Shown one piece after another: positions 11,029-22,900 of a stretch of 64,000 nt of DNA; the first letter of the stretch is position 1; each line of letters begins with the position of its first letter. Location: positions 1 through 64,000 of the forward strand of contig CBFFRP010000168.1 in assembly GCA_965644295.1 (NCBI GenBank), in the 5' to 3' direction. Source of the stretch: Paraphysomonas bandaiensis. Its lineage: Eukaryota > Chrysophyceae. The position numbers and the translations under genes are program-made. Under the pieces are notes generated by a model that saw nothing but the letters and a program-made list of their open reading frames with translations, was not told the origin of the DNA and ran no database searches.

Positions 11029-12405
11029 ATGTCCAAACACAATCCTTATATATTTACAATCGCATCTCTTGCTCTATTCTTTACTCTCATAGGTATGTAT
11101 CTCTCCCTCCCATTCTCTCAATCATTACGTGATACATTACAGTGTGATGCATTATGTTATGGTTATTTTCTATCAATCAAATCATTATTTTCACTTATAT
11201 CTGCTTTTATAATTGGAATATTAAGTGATCGTTATGGACGTATTAGTATGTTGTATTTTGGTCTCATGGGGTCCCTTTTTTCTTACATTATGTCCTTATA
11301 TATATCCTCTATATGGATGCTATTTGCTGCTATATTCCCACTTACTTGGAACCAGTCACCAGCTCTCTTTAAAGCACTGTTTTCTGACTATATATATGTT
11401 TGGAATATATCTGAGGATGATAAGACGGCATATATGGGTTATCTTGGCATGGCTGCTGGATTGTCTTTTATGCTAGGTCCAGTTATTGGTGCAGCTGTGT
11501 TTGAATCATACGAATCATCTATGTTGGGATCTATCTTATGTGCATGTATATTTGGGGGCCTATTGTTGTTGCTGCCCCACTCCGTGGCCCCTCAGAGAAG
11601 AACTTCGAATATTGTTTCTGATGCATCAGTCAATGCCCGGAAAAGGCTAGGTACCAGTGATTCAGATTCGTATTCGATATTTTCATTACAAAATGCTATA
11701 TGCCGGCTTCTGTCTGTCCACTCTCGAGGGGCCTGTATTCTCGTATTTATGCGGTTGTCAATGGGCCTAGCGTATAGCATATACAATACGTCATTCACGG
11801 TGTCGTTGAAGCATAACCACGGCTTTACCCCTAGAGATTATTCTTTGTATATGGGCTGGGTGGGACTGTCTTATTCTCTCTCCCAGGGGTTTCTTTCTAA
11901 ACATATTATACGGGCGTATGGGACAAATCGTACTGGTTTACTTCTCTTCTGCTGCTGTGTATTGGGCGGAGGTCGGGTAGTTGCAATGCAAACCAGCTCA
12001 GTTGTGTTACTGTATTCAGTAATGTTTGCGGTTATCACTGCTCTTAGCGTGGTAAACACTCTTATGGCGGCCACTTGCTCGACCATTGCGGCCATTGATG
12101 GCTCAGCAGGTGGTTTATACGGTACAATGGAAGGTGTTGAGAAGTTAGCTGGTATATTAGGCCCTACACTGGGCGGTTTACTTCATAGTTATCATCCCCT
12201 TCTGCCTGCCACTTCTATTCTTGTGATATATAGCATTATATTTAGTTTATTATATTTTCAGTATGATGAGTACGTGATAAACGCTTACAGTATAGACAAC
12301 CCTGTGAGTAGTAGTGGTTTGGATGCACAAAGTTGTGATGTACATAGCAAAGGTACAAGTTGCGAAAGTGATGCGATTAAAAGAATAAAAAAGCATTCAC
12401 AATGA
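11029..12405 (+). CDS. Major facilitator superfamily transporter (458 aa, single exon)
   Basis: About 12 hydrophobic segments are visible from residue 8 to residue 412. The loop after the second segment carries GILSDRYGR, the MFS motif A (G-x-L-x-D-R-x-G-R), and segment 5 has GMAAGLSFMLGPVIGAA, typical of drug/H+ antiporter-like members. A central hydrophilic loop (about residues 188-225) separates the two six-helix halves. The hydrophilic C-tail is Ser/Lys-rich. Substrate cannot be read from the sequence. There are no introns, unlike most neighbours. The first third is clearly more AT-rich than the rest. The ATG at 11029 is 98 bp after a (CATA)n tract. Confidence 0.88.
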   Translation: MSKHNPYIFTIASLALFFTLIGMYLSLPFSQSLRDTLQCDALCYGYFLSIKSLFSLISAFIIGILSDRYGRISMLYFGLMGSLFSYIMSLYISSIWMLFAAIFPLTWNQSPALFKALFSDYIYVWNISEDDKTAYMGYLGMAAGLSFMLGPVIGAAVFESYESSMLGSILCACIFGGLLLLLPHSVAPQRRTSNIVSDASVNARKRLGTSDSDSYSIFSLQNAICRLLSVHSRGACILVFMRLSMGLAYSIYNTSFTVSLKHNHGFTPRDYSLYMGWVGLSYSLSQGFLSKHIIRAYGTNRTGLLLFCCCVLGGGRVVAMQTSSVVLLYSVMFAVITALSVVNTLMAATCSTIAAIDGSAGGLYGTMEGVEKLAGILGPTLGGLLHSYHPLLPATSILVIYSIIFSLLYFQYDEYVINAYSIDNPVSSSGLDAQSCDVHSKGTSCESDAIKRIKKHSQ

Positions 12406-12987
12406 TATGAGCACTTGTCTAGTAAAAATCCAACTTCTAAATTAAGTTAGATAAATATAATATTACCATGAGTTTACAAAATGCTATCTATCAAACTGAA
12501 GGTAAGGTCATGAAATGATAGAATAATAATTTCCGTAATAGTAACAGTAACTATGAAGTACCGTCCATCAGTGTGATGAACATAAGTCTACTAACGACTA
12601 GCGTTATAGGTGTCCACTAAACTGGGTTACCTCGTACGGTGTAGTATATTCAACATTCAACTGCATGACGGGTAATAAGGAACAAAGGCTCAACACTTTG
12701 AAACGAGGGGGAAAATCAAGACAAGGGACGATACTCGTTATCCCTAGTTTAAATTGTAGCTTAGCCTTATCTCATGATATTGAAAACCTAATAGCTGAGC
12801 GTTTGGTTGAACACTTTTCTGGAGATGTTATGGGGATAAGTATTTAACCATAAAATTAAGTTCGTATCAATTCGTGGCAAGGACTATTTTACTGGGACTA
12901 AACTAATACACACTAGGACTGGTAGGTATTAGTCATTTTCAACTACATTTCTCAGTATATACATCGACATCGTACAAATTATAGTCC
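12406..12987. other. Intergenic; holds a dispersed-repeat fragment
   Basis: About 45 bases at 12718-12765 (AGACAAGGGACGATACT.. to TTAAATTGTAGCTTA) match the reverse complement of roughly 41460-41505, so this is a dispersed repeat end. A 60-codon open frame (12665-12847) overlaps it and is not considered a gene. Confidence 0.6.
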
Positions 12988-14217
12988 TCAAAGATATACA
13001 ACTACAGCTGTGGTGTCATCATATTTGGTCCTCCTGCTACGGCCTGGAGGGAGCGCAACCAGATCTTGTACCGTGACTTCCCGACCCTCAGCTTTGGATA
13101 CTTCAGCTGCGGCTCTCTGCAGAGTTTCATGTACCAGTAGTTCAGCAGCCATTGCAGGATCCTCTTCTTGACATGCGGCCACCACCTCGACTGCCTCCTG
13201 TGGACTCATGAAGTCCCAGAGACCATCCGTGGCAAGGATTAGAAACTTATCTCCTGACTCCAATTTACGTGTGTGAATCTCCGGAAGAGTCTGAACATAT
13301 GGAGGAGTATATGGCGCAGGAATATGTCGTCCCCTATATATAGCACATATAGAATTTAGACACTAGCAACATCAGTGTGAAAATTATAATATACCGAGAA
13401 CGATGGCAATCTGGAGGCGCGTTAAACTCAGGATATTTTAAATATGCATCGCCTAGTGCCCTTGTCAATTGGAGCCGGCCTTTGACATAGCAAGCATGTG
13501 GATTCTTGCAAACTACAATATTGTCCTCCCCTGGATGATCCTTATTCAATAAAAACTGCTCTAACGGCGTACGAGCATTGTGGTCTCTGTTAATCTGACT
13601 GGCACTGAAACACTTATTACCAACACGGCTGACTACACCGCCATATTTTTCATCCCCCGAAGTGTTACACGGCAGTTCTGTACCCAGTACGGCTCTACAG
13701 TCACCTAAGTGAAGTATTATACAATAAATAGAGTAATCGATTTTTTCAACTTACCACTATTAGCCACTGTTAGTGTACCACTCTTAATAACAGCTACTGT
13801 AGCACAACTTCCCACTTTTGCAACTTCTCCAAATCCCAATTCATATGCACTTCTAATGCTATTAATATAAGATTCTTCCAGGACCTTAAAAGAATCGACG
13901 AGACTATCTGCCACGTCGTTATTCCCTTCCAGACGTGGCACCAACACGTCATTGAGCTTAATCGAGAGGAACTCCGATACTTGCCACCCGCCATGACCAT
14001 CAAACACTGCATATATTCCAAAATCATCATTTTCTCCGTTATCTCGGTGTAAAAATCTATCTTCACTTGGATTATTAGCAGCAAAAGTAGAGTACACACA
14101 TCGTGGAGATGTGCCCTTCTTTGGCTCATTACTCTGGCAACTTGAGAATAAATTATATTGCAGTGATGCAGAGGATGCCAATCCACATAACAATCTTCTT
14201 TTAACGCATGTAAACAT
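12988..14217 (-). CDS. PP2C phosphatase, pyruvate dehydrogenase phosphatase-like (372 aa, three exons)
   Basis: Minus-strand exons are 14217-13755, 13704-13395 and 13333-12988; the phases fit and give 373 codons. PP2C signatures are SEDR (about 51-54), VFDGHGG (71-77), SGDCRAVLG across the first intron, VKGRLQLTRALGDAYLK, ILATDGLWDF, and the terminal KYDDTTAVVVYL with the metal-binding D. The 'KGRLQ-TRA-GDAYLK-PEFN' stretch and the HPGEDN region are those of pyruvate dehydrogenase phosphatase and its relatives. The N-terminus (MFTCVKRRLLCGLASSASLQ) is basic and amphipathic, as in a mitochondrial presequence, which decided the start. Role inferred: dephosphorylation of the E1 subunit in the matrix; substrate not proven. 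Confidence 0.85.
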
Positions 14218-14899
14218 GTTTGTTGGATGCAGTTCTCTTGCAATGGATAACAATGCAATGATTGCATAGAATGATGTGTTGCTATGTGCATATATACATA
14301 CGTACATACATACAGCAGCATATACACACTCAAGAGCTCATACTACAATCTGTATTTCTTGAATACAACACTACATATGACACCAGAATACAGGCATGTA
14401 TAACATGAATACAACACTTAATATTTCATGGAAAATACAATGGTATATACTGCTGTATACATGTATTCGTCTAGAAGACGGTATGGTGTACTGCTCTACT
14501 ATGTAGACTGTAGTACACATTGAAAATAAATTGTAGTACTACCCTACGTACCTGTTAACGTTATTATGTACTTTCCTAAATGTACTTCTACAATCCATCC
14601 CTACATATCTTTTCATATATCCCACCGTACTTCTCTACTTTTCCATCTAGACACATCCATCCAGACATAGCATCCATCAGTTGGGTTTTGCACTCGTCTC
14701 TATGCATCTCTCATATGCATGCATACACATACCACCACTGCACTATATCTCTATATAAACATCCCTATTGTCCTTAATACATTATTGGACGAATAGAATA
14801 CATCATACACGATCATAAGTCATCCTCTACCGGCCCATTAGTGTGCCAGTATAATAAATTATAATTTATTATCATTCTTATTATTAAACTATTCATTAA
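14218..14899. other. Divergent intergenic region
   Basis: Lies between two genes transcribed away from each other, so it should hold both promoters. A short CATA/TACG patch occurs at 14300-14320. No conserved element is recognised. Confidence 0.4.
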
Positions 14900-16195
14900 A
14901 TGAGTGTACCGTCTGTACAACTAGATCTTGGAGACATTGACAGTGCTGAACCTGTACAAACAGAAATAGAAAATAATCTAGAATCTGAAACGATTGTAGC
15001 AAAAGCGATTGGACCGGATGTTTTACAAGAGAAGTGTGTCGTCTCACAATACCGAACAAACTCTGAACAAATTACAACATTTAAAAAGTTATTAGAGGAA
15101 TGTGATCCCAATTATATTCCTCTGGAGTGGGTGATTGATATTGCTGATGAATCCAATGGATGGTTTTATGGTACGGCCTACCACTACAACCAATCGACTA
15201 ATATGTTGCATGTGATGGTGCCTGATAAACTGAGCCCTAGTTTTGATGGAGAGATTCCACTGGACCACAGAACTGTACATCTTGTTGAGTGTGTAGATGG
15301 AAAAACAGAGGCATTGTTCAACAAGATTGTGAGGGATAGTGTCACAAAGGTTCGTTGGGAAGTTGAGTGGTTTGAGGAAGGACAGGGAACAGAAAAGCAG
15401 ATGGAAGACGTGGAGGGGGGGCCGGAGGGTAGGTGGGTACTGTCAATAGCCCGATACTACATTCAAATGGCTAATCAGCTACTTGTGGAGGACGAAGATT
15501 TTGGTCAGGATGCCAGAGGCTTTGTGATGTTGACTGCAGACTTGAATGTGCGACTGCGTGTCTGTTTCAAAGGCAAAGGATTGAGTGACTTTGAGCGATT
15601 AATATCCGAAAATATTGTGCAGAGTACTCCTAATGCTATTGAGGTTTCGCGTAAAGCCGCGTTAGCATTGTCTGCCAATCAGGGGGAGATGGCTTTCGAA
15701 CGACGACAGAATAGCGGTGGAAGCTCTGGTCCGTCATCCGGCCCTTCCAGCACGGTTCGTAAGCTAGCCGAGATGAGCCGAGGCTTGCGGGAGTGCCTGT
15801 CCGATATTCTAGACGACAGGGAAAGGCTTATTGCGGAACATGAGAAGATGTCTCGAGCTTTCACATCATTTGCCTTGGATGGTGACTTGGATGCTGGGAT
15901 GCGTCTTTTGTCGCACTCTGAAATGGCAGCTCCTAAGGATGACAGAGGCATGCCTCGCAGCAAGAAGGCCCTTGAAAGGGAGGCGCAGCAGGAACTTATG
16001 GATTCGGCTGCGGATGATGTGTGGTATCTATGTCAGCGAGTGGAAAAAGGTGCAGTGAAGTTGCTCAAGACCCAGAGTGATGTGCCTGGAGGTGTTGACG
16101 AACTTGAGTATCTCAGACGCACCAAAGCGAAAATGCAGCGAGAGATCGAGGAGAGGGACAAAGAGTTAGAGTTTTTGAGATCTAAAGTTCATTAG
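14900..16195 (+). CDS. Conserved protein of unknown function with coiled-coil C-terminus (431 aa)
   Basis: A single exon with balanced codon use and no repeats. Residues 70-150 form a compact hydrophobic/charged domain (WVIDIADESNGWFYGTAYHY ... MLHVMVPDKLSPSFDG ... LDHRTVHLVECVDG). Residues 160-260 continue with WEVEWFEEGQG and MLTADLNVRLRVCFKG. After a Ser/Gly linker (about 275-287), residues 288-431 are strongly helical with heptad spacing (LRECLSDILDDRERLIAEHE; KMQREIEERDKELEFL), suggesting a coiled coil. No enzymatic motif or membrane segment is present. I do not recognise the family; an adaptor or cytoskeleton-linked role is only a guess from the coiled coil. Confidence 0.75.
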   Translation: MSVPSVQLDLGDIDSAEPVQTEIENNLESETIVAKAIGPDVLQEKCVVSQYRTNSEQITTFKKLLEECDPNYIPLEWVIDIADESNGWFYGTAYHYNQSTNMLHVMVPDKLSPSFDGEIPLDHRTVHLVECVDGKTEALFNKIVRDSVTKVRWEVEWFEEGQGTEKQMEDVEGGPEGRWVLSIARYYIQMANQLLVEDEDFGQDARGFVMLTADLNVRLRVCFKGKGLSDFERLISENIVQSTPNAIEVSRKAALALSANQGEMAFERRQNSGGSSGPSSGPSSTVRKLAEMSRGLRECLSDILDDRERLIAEHEKMSRAFTSFALDGDLDAGMRLLSHSEMAAPKDDRGMPRSKKALEREAQQELMDSAADDVWYLCQRVEKGAVKLLKTQSDVPGGVDELEYLRRTKAKMQREIEERDKELEFLRSKVH

Positions 16196-16893
16196 TTCCA
16201 AATGATGCGTAATCAAGATGCGCATTAGTACTGGATGTCAAAGATATCGTGTGTCACTGCGACTATAGCGCATTTTCTGCTTGTTTGCCATTTTTGTCTG
16301 GCTGAAGACGAATTCGTGATGTAACCAATTACGTGACGTTATCGTACGGATATTTAGGCATATTAATATACATAACGATTAATCATTTCACTACACTTTG
16401 CTGGCTCTGAGCATGATAACAATGAAGCATTACGATATCTGTATTCTCCACGTCGCCAACAAAGCGACTGTGTATTTTACCACATTGCTCCACGATCCTC
16501 CCTTTATGTGACATTCACCAGCAGGCACATATCCTATAATATCACCTAGTGACATACCATAGTACGAGCAACAATTTCAGTGCATATGATTGGAATTTTT
16601 TAACACTATGTGTATACGTGTATACTACTACGTGATGACAATGGATACGTCGAGAAACAGCAGGGCTGCATATCAACTAATAGGAAATTATTGAAATTGG
16701 GTGGCAAATAGTAATTGCGACTATAATTGACTACAACTTGCTTCAATTAATAATTAATAACGATACAATTATGACATAGCAAATCCATACACAGGTTTAC
16801 AGGTTAAAGCTTACAACGAACACAAATTAACTGAGCGAGTTGTAATAGCTGCAATCAAGAACAAACACAACTGAAAAAATACATTACATATTG
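16196..16893. other. Convergent intergenic region, nothing recognised
   Basis: AT-rich, between converging 3' ends; I saw no gene, repeat family member or RNA gene here. Confidence 0.5.
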
Positions 16894-18801
16894 CTAACTA
16901 TATATTATAGGACGTTCCCATTGCGTGGTTTTAGTTTCGTGGTTAACGTAGTAACATTTACCTGAGGGTGTTATTTTTTGTTCCCATCCAGGAGGGAGAA
17001 CTATATTACATGATAGCGGCAATGATACGGGACGCACTTCACTGCTAGAATACAGTGTTTGGTGTTTCACCATTGCTGGTTCTTTGGAATGGACCTCCTC
17101 ATTGATGTAATCACTAGTGCAGGCTCTTTCGATTTGTTTCTGGGGTTGCTTCTGTCTGGAATGAGAAGTCACAATATCACTAGTGCTGGAGCGACGAATA
17201 TAACTTGTCTGTTGAGGTCCTTGAAGAGAACGTGGTGTCGAAGTGGCGTTGGCATCTACAGAATCTTGAGATACACTGTCGCCATCTACCTCCACACCAC
17301 CACAAACGCTACCATCGGTACTGTGATCAGTGGACGGCGAAACCAGAGTGGAAGACACAGGCGACCCAGTTTTGCTTAGAACCTCTTGAGGCACAATTCC
17401 CTGTGAGTGAAGAGCCGTAGAAGGAATCGTGTAAGTATTGAGCATGCAGGGGCCTCTACCATCATTCGCTGTCTCCCACAACGTAAGCACGGAATCGGCA
17501 TCACTGGAGTCGCGACTTGGATTAAAACTCAGGCGACGCACATCCTTCCGACCAGTGATGTGCTCCAGCTGATAAATATCAATGCATTAGATAAATACAT
17601 TAAGTAAATTGATACTATATATTGGCAGCACACAGATGTAATATCACCTGTTCATCTGTCTTCACAGCAACGAGATCATTCAGCCAGGCATCACACTCTT
17701 GAACCGTCGCTGCTTCCACTTGAAAAGCTACGCAATCAATGCACGTCTTGTTATTACAAGTAAGGCAAGTGATAACCCAACACACCTTCGTCCCCTTCAA
17801 CACGCAAAATAAAAAATCTGGAATTGCCAGGTGGTGACCGTACTACTAGCAAGCGGTGGATATCACACCGTTTGAAGTTAGCGGTTGAGAACATACCCTG
17901 AGCCTGACCAAAGATAAGGATGTCATTGCAAAGAATAAAACTCAAATCTTTTCGTCGATTTCCTTCACGAACTTTCTTTAACATCCCATCTCGAATAAAA
18001 TAACGAGCAGGAGCAGGAAGATCATTAAGACCATAATATTTTTGTTTTTCTATTAAAAGCTTTTGATTTTCAGATACAGCCTGAGATTTATTTATACTGG
18101 CATTAATCGCTTTAACTTCTGTAATAGTACGTGAAATAAGTTCAATTTCTTCATCAGTTTCAGCCCTTATTTTGATTTCTTTAAGAAGTAGTTCATATTT
18201 CATTACACGTTGCCATGGTTTTGCTAATAATGATTCTAATTTCTGTCCTTGACTACCACTTTGAAGTTCAATTGCACGTATAAAGGATGAAAATCTATTT
18301 AAAATATACAAATTTTTTAATAAAAATTAGAATAAATATATAAAAATATAAGGAAAAAAACACGTACCTGATATCATTTTCTAGCCTTTTTAATAAATCT
18401 CGACATTTATCACAATTACGTATATAATCAACATAAAATTTTAAACTTTGTACCACATGTGAAAATTTATGAATAATTTCAACACGTTTACCATGAGCAG
18501 ATTCAAGTTGTGTTAATATATATTCATTACATCCCAATAATTGTCTAATATTTGCAAAAATTACATTAATAATATCAATTTTGTCCTTTTTTATAATATA
18601 AAATAATGAATTACGATCACGAAGTGTATCATTATCAAAATTTTCTTTTAATTCTTCAATCCATTTTTCAAGTGGTTCAAGGAAGGATGATATAATGTAT
18701 CTTAAAGAGTCAACATATTTTTTTTCAGTATCAATTAATTCCATTTCAGGTGTCATAATACGTCGACTACTAATTGACATATTAATAAGATCTAAGTCCA
18801 T
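16894..18801 (-). CDS. RhoGEF with DH, PH and WW domains (565 aa, four exons)
   Basis: Minus-strand exons: 18801-18368, 18294-17786, 17727-17648, 17568-16894; phases 2, 1, 0 agree throughout. Residues ~20-195 are a Dbl-homology domain (LIDTEKKYVDSLRYIISSFL ... LLAKPWQRVMKYELLLKEI). Residues ~240-340 are a PH domain (RDGMLKKVREGNRRKD, LSFILCNDILIFG, and FQVEAATVQECDAWLNDL once exons 2 and 3 are joined). After a Ser/Thr-rich linker, the C-terminus has a WW domain, LPPGWEQKITPSGKCYYVNH ... TTQWERP, with both tryptophans. It should activate Rho/Rac GTPases at membranes and bind a proline-rich partner through WW. Exons 1-2 are much more AT-rich than 3-4. The start at 18801 is the first ATG with a plausible N-terminus; a shorter start at MSISSRR is possible. 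Confidence 0.85.
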
Positions 18802-19069
18802 TATAAGTATGTGAATACGATAGAAGTGGGATTGTATTGCTAGATATACAAATATATACACACGTACAAATAATAATGAAGAGAACAGTAGATATAAATA
18901 ATCTTCAGGTGATTTGTTGTAATAGATTATGGTAATAAGACTACTTGATGTGATAGGCGGTCATAGAATCAACTAAGTGATAGATGGTAGCATCATTCCG
19001 ATGTATCTATATGATATCTACAGTGCTGCTCCTGGTGAGGAATTGTACCGGGGTAGAAATTCCTATTGT

Positions 19070-19324
19070 ACGTACGTATGTATGTATGTATGTATGTATG
19101 TATGTATGTATGTATGTATGTATGTATGTATGTATGTATGTATGTATGTATGTATGTATGTATGTATGTATGTATGTATGTATGTATGTATGTATGTATG
19201 TATGTATGTATGTATGTATGTATGTATGTATGTATGTATGTATGTATGTATGTATGTATGTATGTATGTATGTATGTATGTATGTATGTATGTATGTATG
19301 TATGTATGTATGTATGTATGTATG

Positions 19325-19358
<34 letters not shown>

Positions 19359-19498
19359 TGTATGTATGTATGTATGTATGTATGTATGTATGTATGTATG
19401 TATGTATGTATGTATGTATGTATGTATGTATGTATGTATGTATGTATGTATGTATGTATGTATGTATGTATGTATGTATGTATGTATGTATGTATGTA
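19070..19498. repeat. (TATG)n microsatellite, ~429 bp
   Basis: The longest tract in the window, over 100 units with a single substitution (TATATA near 19327). It lies about 0.45 kb before the CBL-like gene. All coding frames across it (MYVC and IHTY repeats) are artefacts of the repeat. Confidence 0.98.
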
Positions 19499-19954
19499 CA
19501 GCAGTATATGCACGTTGGCCTCAAACTACAGGCCTGTATTTTCAGATACAGTGACGATTCGGATATATCACTCTTCCCCTCATTCACAGCCAATCAAAAC
19601 CATGCCATATACAATACCAACTAATCATTGGTTTACATTTTCAGAATCGTTGCAAGTGCCGGTATAAGTCTAATACAAAAACAGAGTGTGTTAATGTATG
19701 GATGTCTCACCTAGCTACACATACATACATACAGACAGACAGACATGGAAAACTAAGTCAAGATCTCCTCATTGATTCACTTATGACCTCAATGAAGACA
19801 TTTTCATCTCACTTCTATCACCAATGAACCTTCTTCTATCATAACAATACACAACACGTCTCTTATCTGTGTAACTACTAGACTAACACCTCTCACTACT
19901 ATACTCTACATATGACCCTTATATACATACATATATCAATAAATCACTATTAAA

Positions 19955-22900
19955 ATGTTAACATCTTTTAAAAAATTAGTCAATAGAGAGCCGGATTTAT
20001 ACAGCACTAGAGACGACATCGGACAATATAAAAAAGTATTTGAGACATTAGGACTTGAAGAAAAGCATGTTCGTCAATTATTTAAAGCCTTTCAAGAAAT
20101 TGATTTTGATGATTCACGATCAATTAGTTTAACTGAACTTATGGCTTATGTTAATTCTGATATTACAAGTTACACGAAACGTATATTTACTTCATTTGAT
20201 TGTGATGGGTCATCTGGTATTGACTTTTATGAGTTTGTGACTAATGTTTGGGATTACTGTACCTTAACGAAGGATAACGTCGTATATTTTGCGTTTTCTC
20301 TCTATGATAAAGATGAGAGTGGGTTTTTGGAGAAAGGGGAGATCGAGAATATGTTGAAAGACATATATGGCGACAAGTACAAGGAGAGCTTGCCGGCTAA
20401 AAAGTAGGTCCAATGTGTAATTGACATGTTGTGAGTTTAAATCATTTCGTTTTTGATAAATATTGCAGGTTGCACTCAAAACTAACAGAACTTAATACAA
20501 AGCATCTAGACAGCACAGCTTTCTTGGATTTTTCAAAGAAACATCCAGGTAGATATTCCGTGTCCTATTGTGCGTTCAGATGTTAAAGTGCTCTGGTATA
20601 TGCAGGAGCTATGTATCCAGCTATGGTGCTACAGACGAATATGAGAGATACCATATGCGGAGTGGACTTCTGGATTGATCGAACTAGAAAGAGGGAGTTC
20701 GACTGCAAGGGAAAATATATCACTTTGAGCACACTGCTTCGAGGCGTTGCTAGAAAAATATATTCGAATGATGATGACTATGTTGCGTAAGTTTCATTGT
20801 AAGCTGATTGCAATTTCTAATTACGGCACAGGAATGAAGTCGGATATGTGGTGTGTGAAACTGAACCCCCCTCTACCAGTAGTAGCAAGAGAAGCACGCC
20901 TACTGCAGTAGTCTTTACACCGTAAGTGTATAAACACATTGAGATATATACGTCTAGTTGTACTTTAGATGTTCCACATGCTGTAAGTGTAGGCTTTATG
21001 GTGCTGTGTTAGGATAGCTTAGGACTTTACACGTTCTATAGACTTTACTAGACAACGCTCTATGTATATTATTATGTATAGTGCTGATGATAAGCTCAGG
21101 ACTACCCGGCGTGTGCTCGGAGGAGCAGAAGAAGTAGTAACCGTAAAGTGAGATCTGCTGCTTCGCTAACTTTTTATCGTAAAAACTGTCTATCAGGTAC
21201 CCGGAGACTACTTCTACAAGGCGAAGAGGTTCCGACCCCAATCCTGGGGGGCCGCTGTAAGTACCTGACAAGCACTTTTTGATATTCTATTGCAAGATAT
21301 ACATACTGCATATATTTGTTCGATTCGTATATCTGTTGTTTGTTGTGATGTATCTAGACCAAATACTTGTACTTATGAATGGGCACATTATAGTACGATC
21401 ACCTTATGTTCTATGTAGCCCAGGCAGGCGCAGATCTACCCCTCACGTGGATCATCACTCCCTACAGGACACACATAGTGAGAAAAAAGGGCAAAGTTCT
21501 CGGCCTGATCCCGCTGCTCTAGCAGTGGCTGACCTGTAAATTCTGTTACATGCCCAGTTCTTCATCTTACATAAAATACAGACATCATGGAGGCCGGCGT
21601 AGGCGATCCTCTGTGAAGAATGTGCCTGACGTCATGTAAGCGAATATTGTGTGCGGTACATTGTAGAATGATTTCATTGGTAATTGTTAGTCCTGCAATA
21701 CCCACGCCAGCGTCTCAACCTGGTTCTCAATGCAACTCTCAACCAGGATCTCGGGGCACCACTCCCCGTGGACAACTGTACGTGCTTCTTCGTACCTATT
21801 TGTACAGTAAATAGTAACACTACTCGTGAAATAGGAATTTATCACCCCTTAGTAACTTCTGCAACAGCACTGAAGGCGATATGTAAGTCTCAATGTAAAG
21901 CCTGTGAACACCTGTAGTGCATGGCCTGCTCTGAATATATTTCTTGGCACGTTTCATAACATTGATTAACAATGCGTGTCAACAGAACTGGGGAACCGGA
22001 TACCACCCCAATCAGCCAGGTCCCATCAAGTTCTTTGTCAACACATTATTCTAAATCGGGAAAGTTCGCAAGCAAGTCAACGAGTGGTCACAACTTCAAG
22101 AGGTTTGCTATTAGTCTGTATGTTGTCTTATGAGCGCTCATTTTTGTGTAGCGGGAAGTACCCGAACATAGACGCCACACCGTCACTTTTTGGTTCAATA
22201 TTCAGGTGCGTTGGTACTTGATTTTCTATTTACTGTAATAGATTTTGTATACCATGTTGCCATAACTCTCAAATAATTGTTTTTTTGTGTAGCTTGTTCT
22301 ATTCATCAAAGGGGAAGGAGCGTACGAAGCCTGACAGGTCCCATTCCGCTGCTTGTTGCTGATATTTTTCACAGTCGCTAATTGTATTCTTCCAGAATAT
22401 TGGTTAAATCGAAGGAGGAAATTCCGTCTGCTGGGTGAGAGATTGCCATAATGCATGCTGCCATAGGTTAATTTTATATAGGAATTCACTTCGACCCTCT
22501 CTGGCGGAGAATTTCCCCCCTAATAAGTTGAGTGCACAACCGGAATCGACTTCAACATTTTCGCACTCCAGATCGGGCAAGTCGACGAGTAGTCACAACT
22601 CCAAGAGGTTTGTAATCACACTGTATTTGGTTCTGTTGTGAGTGCTTATTTTGTGTAGCGGGAAGTACTCGAATGCAGACGCCACGTCATCAATTTTTGG
22701 TTCAGTGTTCAGGTATATGCCTTAGTATTTGCGTAGTGTCTGTACAATGGTTTAATATCTCTTAGTATGGATCATGTGTACGTATTAGTGGAACTGGCAT
22801 TTCAGGGGTGATTTCAGTACTCTTGATTGTGTTAACAATGAGTTTATTATTACCGTTTCTTTAAGAACAAATACGTGATTATGATTTTGTATTGTGTGCA

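Noticed and set aside
14580-14777. Small plus-strand frame in the divergent spacer
   Set aside because: No domain, no homologous segment in the window, His/Tyr/Ser-rich from AT/CAT-rich sequence.
19070-19498. Long open frames encoding MYVC or IHTY repeats over this and the other microsatellites
   Set aside because: They follow automatically from a stop-free tetranucleotide repeat in all frames and have no flanking domain.
20969-21133. Alternative exon 6 in another frame (ADDKLRTTRRVLGG) joined directly to exon 4
   Set aside because: It ends in phase 0 and cannot enter the phase-2 exon at 21197; the version with the 14-nt exon keeps frame, though it is itself tentative.
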